DNA of 64,000 bases from Desulfuromonas thiophila. Lineage in GTDB: Bacteria; Desulfobacterota; Desulfuromonadia; Desulfuromonadales; Desulfuromonadaceae. Numbering within the stretch: position 1 is the stretch's first letter; each line of letters opens with the position of its first letter. The translations under genes and the position numbers were made by a program. The stretch covers positions 1-64,000 of the forward strand of contig NZ_FNAQ01000002.1 of the NCBI RefSeq assembly GCF_900101955.1, given 5' to 3'. Below, piece after piece: positions 8,264-16,054 of this stretch. The notes under the pieces are model-generated. The model ran no database searches and was not told the DNA's origin. It worked only from the letters and a program-made list of their open reading frames with translations.

Positions 8264-10174
8264 TCAGCTCAGTCCCTTGCCGAAGTGGCTGCGGGTGGCG
8301 TTCTGCAGTTTGCTGACAGCCTGGAAGGCGCTGCGCAGCAGATCCTGCTCGGTGCGCGACAGGCTGGTGGGATCAATGGTGCTGCTGGGCTTCTCGCCTT
8401 CGCGCAGCAGGCTGATCTCGTTGCGCAGCCGCAGAAACGACAGGGCCTCGAACGCCACCCGGATATGCTCGGCGGTGTCGGCACTGAACACCTGGTCGCG
8501 GGTCAGGGCCTTGAGCCGCTCCAGGGTGGTCAGGGCGCGGACCTCGTGTTCGAGGGCGAACATGCGCACGCAATCGACAATGTAGATCAGACCGCCTTTT
8601 TTCAGCGACAGACTGCCGGCGTTGGGCCCGCTCTTTTCGGTGATGAAACGGCCCCACAGCCCCAGCGGTACCCGGTGGGTCAGGTTGAGTTGCATCACAT
8701 GGTAGAGAAAGCCTGGATGTTCGCGCACGGCCTGAAACACGATGCTTTGCAGGCTGTGAGCCAGGCTGGCGTCGCCGGCCAGGGGCGTGAAGTCAAAAAA
8801 GATCGATGAATAACGCACCTTGTGGGGTTCGGGATTGGCAGCCCAGTCGGCGATGCGCTGGCGCCAGTCGTGCAATCGGCCGCGCCAGGCGGCGTTGCTG
8901 ACCATGACATCGCCCTCGCACAGCGGGTAGCCGATAAAGTCGAGGGCCTGGGTGATGCGCTGGGCCAAGGGAATGAAGTAGGCATCAACCTCGGCCTGGC
9001 GCTCATCGGGAAAGTCTTCGTAGATGAAGCCGTTGTCCTGATCCGGCCCCAGCAGCATTTCGCGCCGGCCGCCGCTGCCCATGATCAGAAAGCAGTAGCG
9101 GATGTCCGGTTCCTGCTGGCCTTCGGCCGCCAGTTGCTGGCGACAGAGGTCGAAACAGCGACGGATGAGGCCATGGTGAATGTACGACAGGGTTTCCATG
9201 ACCTCCGGTGCGCTGCGCGTTTCCGACAGCAGGCTGTCGGCTACCTGCACCAGGGTATCGTGCAGCTCGCGCAGGCTGGCCAGGTCCTGCGCTTCCTCGA
9301 TACGGCCGAGCATCAGCAGGGCTTTCTGACTGCGGTGTCGCACCAGATCGGTCATGGTGACCATGCCGAGCAGGTGACCCGCTTCGACCACCGGCAGATG
9401 CTTGATGCGGTGGCCGATCATGAAGGCCATGGCCTCGTACATGTAGGTTGACGGTGGCAGAGCCAGCGGTTTGTGGCTCATCAGGGTGCGGGCACTGATC
9501 TGCTCGGCGTCGACACTCTGGGACAGTACCCGGCTGATCAGGTCACGGCAGGTCACCAGCCCGACCATGGCGCCGTCAGCGTCGGTGATGACCAGCGAAC
9601 GGATGTGGTGGTCGTGCATCTGCCGCGCCACGTCGCGGGCGCTGGCGTTTTCGTTGCAGGTGATCACCGGTGCCGTCATGATTTCTGACAGCCGTTTCTG
9701 GAACGGGTAGGCCTCCAGCCGCCCGAGGGCTTTCTGGCTGTGGCTGGCGACGATATCGGCGTAGAGGTGGCGCACGCGGGCGACGATGGCGTTGTTGAAA
9801 TACTGGCGCAGCTGCGGTTCGGCATCGCAGACGGCGATGATGACCTGCTGCGGCAGCAGAAAACATTCGGTTTCCCGGGCGGTGCGGGCGCCGCCGGTAT
9901 AGGCCTCGCCGCTGAAGATCGGCGTGCAACCGAAATGCTGGCCTTCTCGGCGGTAGTCCACCACCAGTTCCTCGCCGCCGGTGGTCAGCAGGGTGATTTC
10001 GACCGTGCCTTCGCGGATCAGATAGAGATAGCCGGTAAAGGGATCGTTCTGGTTGAAGACATGGAAGTGGGCGGGGAATTTGCGTATGATGGCCGCTTCT
10101 TCCAGGCGGGTGAGATGTTCCGGCTGAAGATGACAGAAGGGCTCAAAGTCGCGCAGGGCGCGTGACGCCGCCAT
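8264..10174 (-). CDS. cNMP-binding / CBS-pair / DUF294 nucleotidyltransferase-like signalling protein
   Basis: 636 residues with a clear domain order: a cyclic-nucleotide-binding-like domain (about 10-130, including LIREGTVEITLL), two CBS motifs (about 155-275, LSEIMTAPVITC... and ARTLMSHKPLALPPS), a linker, and a GlnD-like nucleotidyltransferase core with GSGGRRE (366-372) and GPDQDNG (about 376-382), followed by the DUF294 C-terminal domain. It probably senses an adenine nucleotide and modifies or regulates a partner; the target is unknown. In relatives it accompanies VC_2705 symporters and a DEDDh exonuclease, as here. GGAGG lies 5 bases before the chosen ATG at 10174; longer frames upstream lack support. 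Confidence 0.85.
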   Translation of the reverse strand: MAASRALRDFEPFCHLQPEHLTRLEEAAIIRKFPAHFHVFNQNDPFTGYLYLIREGTVEITLLTTGGEELVVDYRREGQHFGCTPIFSGEAYTGGARTARETECFLLPQQVIIAVCDAEPQLRQYFNNAIVARVRHLYADIVASHSQKALGRLEAYPFQKRLSEIMTAPVITCNENASARDVARQMHDHHIRSLVITDADGAMVGLVTCRDLISRVLSQSVDAEQISARTLMSHKPLALPPSTYMYEAMAFMIGHRIKHLPVVEAGHLLGMVTMTDLVRHRSQKALLMLGRIEEAQDLASLRELHDTLVQVADSLLSETRSAPEVMETLSYIHHGLIRRCFDLCRQQLAAEGQQEPDIRYCFLIMGSGGRREMLLGPDQDNGFIYEDFPDERQAEVDAYFIPLAQRITQALDFIGYPLCEGDVMVSNAAWRGRLHDWRQRIADWAANPEPHKVRYSSIFFDFTPLAGDASLAHSLQSIVFQAVREHPGFLYHVMQLNLTHRVPLGLWGRFITEKSGPNAGSLSLKKGGLIYIVDCVRMFALEHEVRALTTLERLKALTRDQVFSADTAEHIRVAFEALSFLRLRNEISLLREGEKPSSTIDPTSLSRTEQDLLRSAFQAVSKLQNATRSHFGKGLS

Positions 10175-10322
10175 GGGAACCTCCGGCACAGGTGGTAGAT
10201 GAACCTGGGGCTGCTCGATTGAAACGCTGTTTTGCAGTCTAGCATTGCGGGGCGCCAAAAAGAACCGTTTTTTACCGGCGACTGGCAGGCGCCGTTGGCG
10301 CAGGGACAGGAAAGGAAGACAA

Positions 10323-11699
10323 ATGCGGATCAAACAGATTTTGGCTCGGCGGCAAGACTGCGCCGACCTGCAGGTGCGCGGCTGGGTGCGGACCGTGCGA
10401 CGTGGCAAGGAGGTGCTGTTTGTCGAGGTCAATGACGGTTCCTGTCTGGCGGGCTTGCAACTGGTGCTGCCGGCGGCCCAGCTGGACGCCGGAGTGGCGG
10501 CGGGCTTGACCACCGGCGCCTGTGTCTGGGCCCAGGGCGCGCTCTGTCCGTCACCGGCGGCGGGGCAGCACTGGGAACTGCAGGTGCAGCAGTTGCGGCT
10601 GATCGGGGCCAGTGACAGTTCCTACCCCTTGCAGAAAAAGCGCCACAGCTTCGAATACCTGCGCAGCATTGCTCATTTGCGGCCGCGTACCAACAGCTTT
10701 GGCGCCCTCTTTCGCCTGCGCAGCCGGCTCTCGTTTGCCGTCCACCAGTTCTTTCAGGAGCGGGGCTTCCTCTATGTTCATACGCCGATTATTACCGCCA
10801 ATGACTGCGAAGGGGCCGGCGAGCTGTTTCGTGTCACCACCCTGGATGCGGGCCAGCCACCGCGCACGGCAGCGGGGCAGGTCGATTTCAGCCAGGATTT
10901 TTTCGCCACCCGTACCGGCCTGACCGTCAGCGGCCAGCTGCAGGGCGAGCTGTTTGCCTGTGCCTTTGGTGATATCTATACCTTTGGTCCGACCTTCCGG
11001 GCGGAAAATTCCCATACCAGCCGCCATGCCGCCGAGTTCTGGATGATTGAGCCGGAGATGGCCTTTGCCGATCTGGCGCAGGATTGCCAGCTGGCGGAGG
11101 ATTTTTTACGTTATCTGGTGCGGCATGCCCTGGAGCACTGTGGCGAGGAACTGGCCTTTTTCAACGAGCGGGTCGAGCCCGGGCTGTTGCCACGGCTGGA
11201 GGCGCTGGCCGAGGCCCGTTTTGAAAACCTCAGCTACACCGAGGCCATTGCCCACCTGCAGGCCAGCGGTCGTGATTTCAGTTATCCGGTATCCTGGGGG
11301 GCCGATCTGCAGACCGAACACGAACGCTATCTGTGTGAGGAGGTCATCGGCGGGCCGCTGTTTGTGACCGATTACCCCAAGCAGATCAAGGCGTTTTACA
11401 TGCGGCAGAATGACGATGGCCGAACCGTGGCGGCCATGGATCTGCTGGTGCCACGGGTGGGTGAAATCATTGGTGGCAGCCAGCGCGAGGAGCGTCTTGA
11501 CCTGTTGCAGGCCCGCCTGGCCGAACTGGGTATGGAGGCCGCCGCTCTCGATTGGTATCTCGACAGCCGGCGCTGGGGCAGTTGTCCCCATGCCGGCTTT
11601 GGTCTGGGGTTTGAGCGGCTGCTGATGTATTTCAGCGGCATGGAAAATATCCGCGATGTCATCCCCTTTCCACGGACGCCCGGCCATGCCGAGTTCTGA
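10323..11699 (+). CDS. asnS: Asparaginyl-tRNA synthetase
   Basis: A 458-residue class IIb aminoacyl-tRNA synthetase that charges tRNA-Asn. It has an N-terminal OB-fold anticodon-binding domain (VRGWVRTVRRGKEVLFVEVNDGS). The catalytic core carries motif 2 with FGPTFRAENSHTSRHAAEFWMIEPE and motif 3 with GFGLGFERLLMYFSG. Residues F-R-A-E-N-S-H-T-S-R-H are diagnostic of AsnRS rather than AspRS. The length is normal for bacteria. The ATG at 10323 follows AGGAAAGGAAG; an ATG further upstream would add an unconserved basic leader. The gene diverges from the DUF294 gene. Confidence 0.95.
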   Translation: MRIKQILARRQDCADLQVRGWVRTVRRGKEVLFVEVNDGSCLAGLQLVLPAAQLDAGVAAGLTTGACVWAQGALCPSPAAGQHWELQVQQLRLIGASDSSYPLQKKRHSFEYLRSIAHLRPRTNSFGALFRLRSRLSFAVHQFFQERGFLYVHTPIITANDCEGAGELFRVTTLDAGQPPRTAAGQVDFSQDFFATRTGLTVSGQLQGELFACAFGDIYTFGPTFRAENSHTSRHAAEFWMIEPEMAFADLAQDCQLAEDFLRYLVRHALEHCGEELAFFNERVEPGLLPRLEALAEARFENLSYTEAIAHLQASGRDFSYPVSWGADLQTEHERYLCEEVIGGPLFVTDYPKQIKAFYMRQNDDGRTVAAMDLLVPRVGEIIGGSQREERLDLLQARLAELGMEAAALDWYLDSRRWGSCPHAGFGLGFERLLMYFSGMENIRDVIPFPRTPGHAEF

Positions 11700-11720
11700 G
11701 CCGGTGGCCGCCGGGGTTGC

Positions 11721-11990
11721 TCAGAGCGCTATGCGGCGCTTCTGGCAGTAGCCGCGCAGCAGATTCAGGGCCTGGTTGACCCGCTGCAGCTTGTTGTTGC
11801 GGGCCTTGAGAGCCAACACGTCGTCGAGCGGAATCTGTTCCTGCCGCAGGTCGCGCTGTACCAGGTTCAGCTGGCTGGCCAGGGTTTTCAGATCCACCGC
11901 CGTGTAGGGCCGCAGCAGCGGCGGCGACAGGCTGAAGTAGCCGTCGGCGATATCCTGCGCCAGCTTTTTGGGGTTGCCGCTGATGGCCAT
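11721..11990 (-). CDS. Small conserved-type hypothetical protein (89 residues)
   Basis: A charged, helical 89-residue protein with a leucine-heptad-like middle (LASQLNLVQRDLRQEQIPLDDVLALKARNNKLQRV, quoted in parts: coiled-coil-like pattern from about residue 36 to 75). I recognise no domain. A GGAGG 5 bases before the ATG and codon use like that of its neighbours make it a credible gene. It is convergent with asnS and starts 35 bases from the divergent DUF4177 gene. Confidence 0.6.
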   Translation of the reverse strand: MAISGNPKKLAQDIADGYFSLSPPLLRPYTAVDLKTLASQLNLVQRDLRQEQIPLDDVLALKARNNKLQRVNQALNLLRGYCQKRRIAL

Positions 11991-12025
11991 GCGATCCTCC
12001 GTATCAGGGAATAAAGGGATGCCCG

Positions 12026-12226
12026 ATGGTTGAGTACAAGGTGATCGAAACCAGTATTGTAACGGACGAAACCCTGGAGCGCATTCTCAATGAGGGCACG
12101 CGCCAGGGTTGGTTGTTCGAACGTATCCAGTTTGCCATGTATGAGGGCAGCAAGCGGCCCGGCATGGCCTTTGTGCTGTTCACCCGCGAGCTGCCGCTGG
12201 CGGCGCAGGACTCCATGGCGCCCTGA
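12026..12226 (+). CDS. DUF4177 family small protein
   Basis: 66 residues. It begins EYKVIET and contains LERILNEGTRQGWLFERI, matching the DUF4177 pattern of a short beta strand followed by an 'LN..G..GW' helix-strand unit. The function of the family is unknown. An ATG eight bases upstream hits a stop after four codons, which fixes the start at 12026. AAAGGGA lies about 8 bases upstream. Confidence 0.7.
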   Translation: MVEYKVIETSIVTDETLERILNEGTRQGWLFERIQFAMYEGSKRPGMAFVLFTRELPLAAQDSMAP

Positions 12227-12264
12227 GCCGCCAGCGGCGATCAGCGGCGGGAGGTGTCGTTCGG

Positions 12265-13230
12265 CTAGTAAGCCAAGCCGGCTTTTTTACGGACCTTGCG
12301 CATGACCCTGACCGCCTCGCGGCGCGCCTTGTCGGCGCCCTGTTGCAGGGTCTGCCGCAGTTGGTCGCTGTCCTGCAACAGGGCATTGCGTCGTTCGGTA
12401 AAGGGGGCGAAGTAGTCGCGAATCGTGACGAACAGCTCTTCCTTGATCTCGCCATAACCGGTGCCCCCGGCCAGATAACGCTGACGCAGGGCCTCTTGGC
12501 CGGCTTTGTCAAGGAACAGGCGGTAGATCTGAAACAGGTTGCAGCTGTCGGGATTCTTGGGCGCTTCCACCGGCGTGGAGTCGGTGACAATGCGCATGAC
12601 CTGCTTGCGCAGCGCCTTTTCCTCCTGAAACAGGTCGATGGTGTTGCCGTAGCTTTTGCTCATCTTCTGGCCATCCAGGCCGGGCACGGTGGCCACCTCA
12701 TCGTCGATGTCCGGCTCGGGCAGGGTGAAGATCTCGCCATAGACGTTGTTGACCTTGATGGCGATATCACGTGTCACCTCGACATGCTGCTTCTGGTCTT
12801 TGCCGACGGGTACCCGGTCGCTGTTGAACAGCAGGATGTCGGCACTCATCAGCACCGGATAGGCGAACAGACCGTGGTTGGCGGCAATACCCTTGGCGAC
12901 CTTGTCCTTGTAGCTGTGGCAGCGTTCCAGCAGCCCCATGGGGGTGAAATTGGACAGAAACCAAGCCAGTTCCTGCACTTCGGGCACGTCGGATTGCACC
13001 CAGAAGGTGCTGCGCTGTGGATCCATGCCGAGGGCGAGGAAGTTGGCAGCCGCTTCCAGGGTGCCGCGGGCCAGGGCCTTGCCGTCGGACAGGCTGGTCA
13101 TGGCATGATAGTTGGCGATGAAGCAGAACAGCTCGCCCTGCTGCTGGTAGTCGATCATCTTCTTCATCATGCCGAAATAGTTGCCCAGATGCAGGGAACC
13201 CGAGGGCTGGATGCCGGAAAGTATGCGCAT
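12265..13230 (-). CDS. trpS: Tryptophanyl-tRNA synthetase
   Basis: A 321-residue class Ic synthetase that charges tRNA-Trp. The HIGH-like signature PSGSLHLGNYFGMM lies at the N-terminus and the KMSKS loop is exact (GLDGQKMSKSYGNTI). FSNFTPMGLLERCHSYKDK is also typical. The length is normal. The ATG at 13230 is preceded by AAGGA with 8 bases of spacing. About 230 bases upstream there is a consensus-like promoter, and between promoter and gene a strong intrinsic terminator, so expression may be controlled by premature termination. Confidence 0.95.
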   Translation of the reverse strand: MRILSGIQPSGSLHLGNYFGMMKKMIDYQQQGELFCFIANYHAMTSLSDGKALARGTLEAAANFLALGMDPQRSTFWVQSDVPEVQELAWFLSNFTPMGLLERCHSYKDKVAKGIAANHGLFAYPVLMSADILLFNSDRVPVGKDQKQHVEVTRDIAIKVNNVYGEIFTLPEPDIDDEVATVPGLDGQKMSKSYGNTIDLFQEEKALRKQVMRIVTDSTPVEAPKNPDSCNLFQIYRLFLDKAGQEALRQRYLAGGTGYGEIKEELFVTIRDYFAPFTERRNALLQDSDQLRQTLQQGADKARREAVRVMRKVRKKAGLAY

Positions 13231-13295
13231 GGTGGTGATCCTTCTGGTGGCTTTTGGTTGATAAGCTGGAAGCTGGCCGGCGGGGCCGCAGGAAA

Positions 13296-13326
13296 AACAA
13301 AAAAGCCGCGATCGGGCGATCGCGGC
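13296..13326 (-). terminator. Intrinsic terminator in the trpS leader / after the DUF486 gene
   Basis: On the minus strand a perfect 9-bp stem GCCGCGATC / GATCGCGGC with a GCCC loop is followed by TTTTTTGTTTTT. It lies 66 bases before trpS and 230 bases after the DUF486 gene. It may simply end DUF486 transcription, but a good promoter lies upstream of it and none was seen between it and trpS. Confidence 0.85.
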
Positions 13327-13395
13327 AGGCATTTGGTTTCAGGCCCGGCCGAACGAGGTGGCGGGCGGTTGATGGTCGGCAGCGCGCGGTCGCGG

Positions 13396-13449
13396 TTACG
13401 GCAGCGGGCAGCGGCGCCATCGTCTGGTCGGGGTCGGTTGCGGATTCAT
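13396..13449 (-). other. Possible 17-codon leader peptide with one Trp codon upstream of trpS
   Basis: The frame encodes MNPQPTPTRRWRRCPLP and then stops. It starts at about the predicted transcription start, so it would be read leaderless; there is no ribosome binding site. It contains a single UGG flanked by Arg codons. It is reported only because it lies between a promoter and a terminator in front of trpS. Confidence 0.2.
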
Positions 13450-13456
13450 GGCGGGC

Positions 13457-13485
13457 AGACTAGCAGCTTCGCCGCTGCCGGTCAA
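13457..13485 (-). promoter_or_regulatory. Probable sigma-70 promoter for trpS
   Basis: On the minus strand TTGACC (-35) and TAGTCT (-10) are separated by exactly 17 bases. It lies between the DUF486 stop codon and the trpS leader terminator. Confidence 0.5.
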
Positions 13486-13558
13486 CGGCGGATTCCGCGT
13501 TCCGCGCCGGGTTTTCTGCCTGTGCCGGAAGGTCAGCAAGTGGTTTGTGGTGTCCCGG

Positions 13559-13909
13559 CTAGAGCAGGCGGCTGCGGAAGATAAAGAAGACCGCACCGAG
13601 CAGGCACAGGCCAGCCCACAGGTAATCGAGACTGAGTTTTTCTTTAAGATAGAGCAGCGAGAAGGGCACGAAGACCAGCAGGGTGATCACCTCCTGCAGA
13701 ATCTTCAGCTGGCCGACGGGTAGGACGCTGTGACCGATGCGGTTGGCCGGCACCTGCAGCAGGTATTCGAACAGGGCGATACCCCAGCTGACCAGGGCTG
13801 CAATGATCCAGGGCTTGTGCGCCAGATTGCGCAGGTGGCCATACCAGGCAAAGGTCATGAACACATTGCTCAGGCTCAACAGCACAATGGTAATGACAAT
13901 TCGGTTCAT
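13559..13909 (-). CDS. DMT-superfamily small membrane protein, DUF486
   Basis: 116 residues with four predicted membrane helices. The block NVFMTFAWYGHLRNL, SWGIALFEYLLQVPANRIGH and QLKILQEVITLLVFVPFS is the conserved DUF486 sequence. The family is distantly related to drug/metabolite transporters; its substrate is unknown. The start at 13909 is set by the family N-terminus (MNRIVITIVLLSLSNVF); no strong ribosome binding site is visible. Confidence 0.85.
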   Translation of the reverse strand: MNRIVITIVLLSLSNVFMTFAWYGHLRNLAHKPWIIAALVSWGIALFEYLLQVPANRIGHSVLPVGQLKILQEVITLLVFVPFSLLYLKEKLSLDYLWAGLCLLGAVFFIFRSRLL

Positions 13910-13989
13910 GATGGAGTAGCCGCCGCTGCCGCAGGAGTGGGAAAGCTGCCGGAAAAACCGCTTTCTTATGCGCCGGCCCGACCAAAAGA

Positions 13990-14030
13990 TCAAGCCGGCT
14001 TTTGTCCGCTGAAACAAAAAGCCGGCTTGA
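13990..14030. repeat. Imperfect 16-base inverted repeat before rpsU
   Basis: TCAAGCCGGCTTTTGT is followed after about 8 bases by ACAAAAAGCCGGCTTGA, its reverse complement with one extra A. Each arm itself contains the palindrome AAGCCGGCTT. It lies between the divergent DUF486 and rpsU genes and overlaps the proposed rpsU -35 element, so it could be an operator or a stalled terminator. Confidence 0.6.
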
Positions 14031-14055
14031 CTTTCTAGGGTCAAATTGCTAGGTT
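14027..14055 (+). promoter_or_regulatory. Possible promoter for rpsU
   Basis: TTGACT (5 of 6 to consensus) and TAGGTT (weak -10) are separated by 17 bases and lie about 55 bases before the rpsU start. Confidence 0.35.
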
Positions 14056-14111
14056 GCGCGTTCCGCTCCGCCTGCGGGGCGAATGTCACGGGAAAGCGAG
14101 GTGAAGGATAC

Positions 14112-14306
14112 GTGGAAATTCAGGTTCTCGACAACAATGTCGAAAAGGCCATTCGCGTGCTCAAGCGTAAGCTGCAGCAGGAAGGGCTTTTCCGTGAGAT
14201 GAAACAGCGCAAGTTCTATGAAAAACCCAGCGTCAAGCGCAAGCGCAAGGAGAAGGAAGCCCAGCGCCGTCTGCGCAAGAAGATGCGTCTGATGACCAAC
14301 GACTGA
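14112..14306 (+). CDS. rpsU: 30S ribosomal protein bS21
   Basis: 64 residues, the usual size for bS21. The family pattern is clear: VEIQVLDNNVEKAIRVLKR, GLFREMKQRKFYEKPSVKRKRK, then a highly basic tail. bS21 sits on the 30S platform near the 3' end of 16S rRNA and assists initiation. The start is a GTG at 14112 preceded by GAAGGA at 4 bases. A longer reading from upstream would add a sequence unlike bS21. A strong terminator follows. Confidence 0.92.
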   Translation: MEIQVLDNNVEKAIRVLKRKLQQEGLFREMKQRKFYEKPSVKRKRKEKEAQRRLRKKMRLMTND

Positions 14307-14337
14307 CGCCGGTTGATTGTTTTTTCCGGTAAAGCAC

Positions 14338-14374
14338 AAAAAAAAGGGAAGGCCCGCGGGCCTTCCCTTTTTTT
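14338..14374. terminator. Bidirectional intrinsic terminator between rpsU and the GAPDH gene
   Basis: A near-perfect GC-rich palindrome (AAGGGAAGGCCC-GC-GGGCCTTCCCTT) is flanked by A residues on the left and seven T residues on the right. It can terminate both rpsU and the convergent GAPDH transcript. Confidence 0.92.
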
Positions 14375-14395
14375 GTGTGTTGTACGGTGCGCCAC

Positions 14396-15835
14396 TCAGG
14401 GCAACTGGGGAATCTTCAGCCCGACCAGATCCTCCAGCAGGCCGATCACCTGGCAGCTGTAGCCGAATTCGTTGTCATACCAGACATAGAGCACGCAGCG
14501 GTTGTCGTCAACGATGGTGGCCAGCGAATCGACCACGCCGGCATAGCGTGAACCGACGAAGTCAGACGACACCACCTCGGGCGAATTGGTGAAGTCAATC
14601 TGGTTCTGTAACGGCGAATCCAGGGAAATGTCACGCAGGTAGCTGTTCAGCTCCTGCACACTGGTGCTTTTATCCAGGGTCAGATTGAGAATGGCCATGG
14701 ACACGTTGGGCGTCGGCACGCGGATGGCGTTGCCGGTTAGCTTGCCGGCCAGTTCCGGCAGCGCCTTGGCCACGGCCTTGGCCGCGCCGGTTTCAGTCAG
14801 CACCATGTTGAGTGGCGCGCTGCGACCGCGGCGCGGTTTTTTGTGGTAGTTGTCGATCAGATTCTGGTCGTTGGTGTAGGAATGGCAGGTTTCCACATGG
14901 CCGTAGCGGATGCCGAAACGGTCATTGACCGCCTTGAGCACCGGCACGATGGCATTGGTGGTGCAGCTGGCGGCGGAATAGAGGTGTTCGTCGGGCCGGA
15001 TCAGCGCGTTGTTGACACCGTGAACGATGTTGGGGATGTCGCCCTTGCCCGGTGCGGTCAGGATCACCTTGGCGATGCCCCTGGCCTGCAGATGGCGGCC
15101 CAGTCCCTCGCGGTCGCGCCATTTGCCGGTATTGTCGATCAGAATGGCGTTGTCGATGCCGTAGGCGGTGTAGTCGACGGTTTCCGGCGCGTCGGCGTAG
15201 ATGATCTTGATCAGGTTGCCATTGGCGACAATGGCGTTTTCCTCCTCGTCAATCTTGATGACGCCCTGGAACCGGCCGTGGATCGAGTCGCGCCGCAGCA
15301 GGCTGGCCCGTTTGATCAGGTCGTCGTCACTGCCCTTGCGCACCACGGCGGCGCGCAGCCGCAGCTTGTCGCCTCCGCCGGTCTGCTCAATAAGCAGGCG
15401 GGCCAGCAGCCGGCCGATGCGGCCAAAACCATACAGCACCACGTCGCGCGGTTCGGCCAGCACCGGTGTGCTGCCGGTATTGAGACCAGCCAGCTCGCGG
15501 CCGATAAAGGTCTCGACGGATTCACCGGCGGCCTGGGCCTGATAGCGCACGGTCAGCTTGCCCAGATCGATCTTGCAAGGCGCCAGGTCGAGTTTGCTGA
15601 TGGCCTGCAGCAGCGGATAGCTGTCGCGCACGGAAATCTCGTTTTCCAGAATCTGGCGGGCGAACCGGTGAGCGCGCAGAATCCCGATGGGGTTGCGGTT
15701 GATCAGCGAACGGCCATAGATACTGAGGATGATGCCCCGGTTACGGTAGAGGCTGCCGATGATCGGCACCATGTTCTCGGCCAGTTCCGAACGCTGTGCC
15801 CAGTCGGTGAAATAAAGCTGCGCCTTGTCTTCCAT
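14396..15835 (-). CDS. gap: Glyceraldehyde-3-phosphate dehydrogenase, long form with N-terminal extension
   Basis: 479 residues against about 335 for ordinary GAPDH. The NAD(P)-binding start GFGRIGR is only at residues 136-142, and the catalytic Cys is C291 in SAASCTTNAIVP, with the partner His in the following HVETCHSYTNDQ region. The first ~130 residues are helical and charged and occur in the long GapB-like proteins known from Pseudomonas and others. The enzyme interconverts glyceraldehyde-3-phosphate and 1,3-bisphosphoglycerate; the long form is often gluconeogenic, which fits an acetate-using anaerobe, but direction and cofactor are inferred. AAGGA precedes the ATG at 15835, and the gene diverges from class II aldolase. 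Confidence 0.88.
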   Translation of the reverse strand: MEDKAQLYFTDWAQRSELAENMVPIIGSLYRNRGIILSIYGRSLINRNPIGILRAHRFARQILENEISVRDSYPLLQAISKLDLAPCKIDLGKLTVRYQAQAAGESVETFIGRELAGLNTGSTPVLAEPRDVVLYGFGRIGRLLARLLIEQTGGGDKLRLRAAVVRKGSDDDLIKRASLLRRDSIHGRFQGVIKIDEEENAIVANGNLIKIIYADAPETVDYTAYGIDNAILIDNTGKWRDREGLGRHLQARGIAKVILTAPGKGDIPNIVHGVNNALIRPDEHLYSAASCTTNAIVPVLKAVNDRFGIRYGHVETCHSYTNDQNLIDNYHKKPRRGRSAPLNMVLTETGAAKAVAKALPELAGKLTGNAIRVPTPNVSMAILNLTLDKSTSVQELNSYLRDISLDSPLQNQIDFTNSPEVVSSDFVGSRYAGVVDSLATIVDDNRCVLYVWYDNEFGYSCQVIGLLEDLVGLKIPQLP

Positions 15836-15908
15836 GCGATGTCGTCCTTTATGCGCGAAGGGTTGGGGAAAAGGGCTGGGTGCCGTCAAATGGCAGACAA
15901 TGGGCGGC

Positions 15909-15937
15909 ATTCTAGGGGAAGCGGATTTTTTTCTCAA
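15909..15937 (-). promoter_or_regulatory. Sigma-70 promoter for the GAPDH gene
   Basis: On the minus strand TTGAGA (5 of 6) and TAGAAT (5 of 6) are separated by exactly 17 bases. Transcription would start about 65 bases upstream of the GAPDH start codon. It is the best-matching promoter pair in the window. Confidence 0.65.
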
Positions 15938-15963
15938 GGCGAAAGGACCGCCGGCGGGCGGGC

Positions 15964-15991
15964 TTGCCTTGGTGCCACAGTCATGTAAGAT
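15964..15991 (+). promoter_or_regulatory. Possible promoter for the aldolase gene
   Basis: TTGCCT and TAAGAT are separated by 16 bases, about 60 bases before the aldolase start codon. Confidence 0.4.
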
Positions 15992-16054
15992 AGGGGCTGC
16001 CCCGGCTGGCGGGGCGATGTGACAGCACAGCCCGTGATTCGGAGGATGCCCCCT

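Noticed and set aside
10175-10513. A longer N-terminus for the DUF294 protein
   Set aside because: The in-frame extension is basic, low-complexity and overlaps asnS; the ATG at 10174 has a GGAGG at 5 bases and the cNMP domain begins right after it.
13231-13450. A T-box riboswitch in front of trpS
   Set aside because: No T-box sequence (GGTGGNACCGCG-like) precedes the terminator, so only a generic attenuator is considered.
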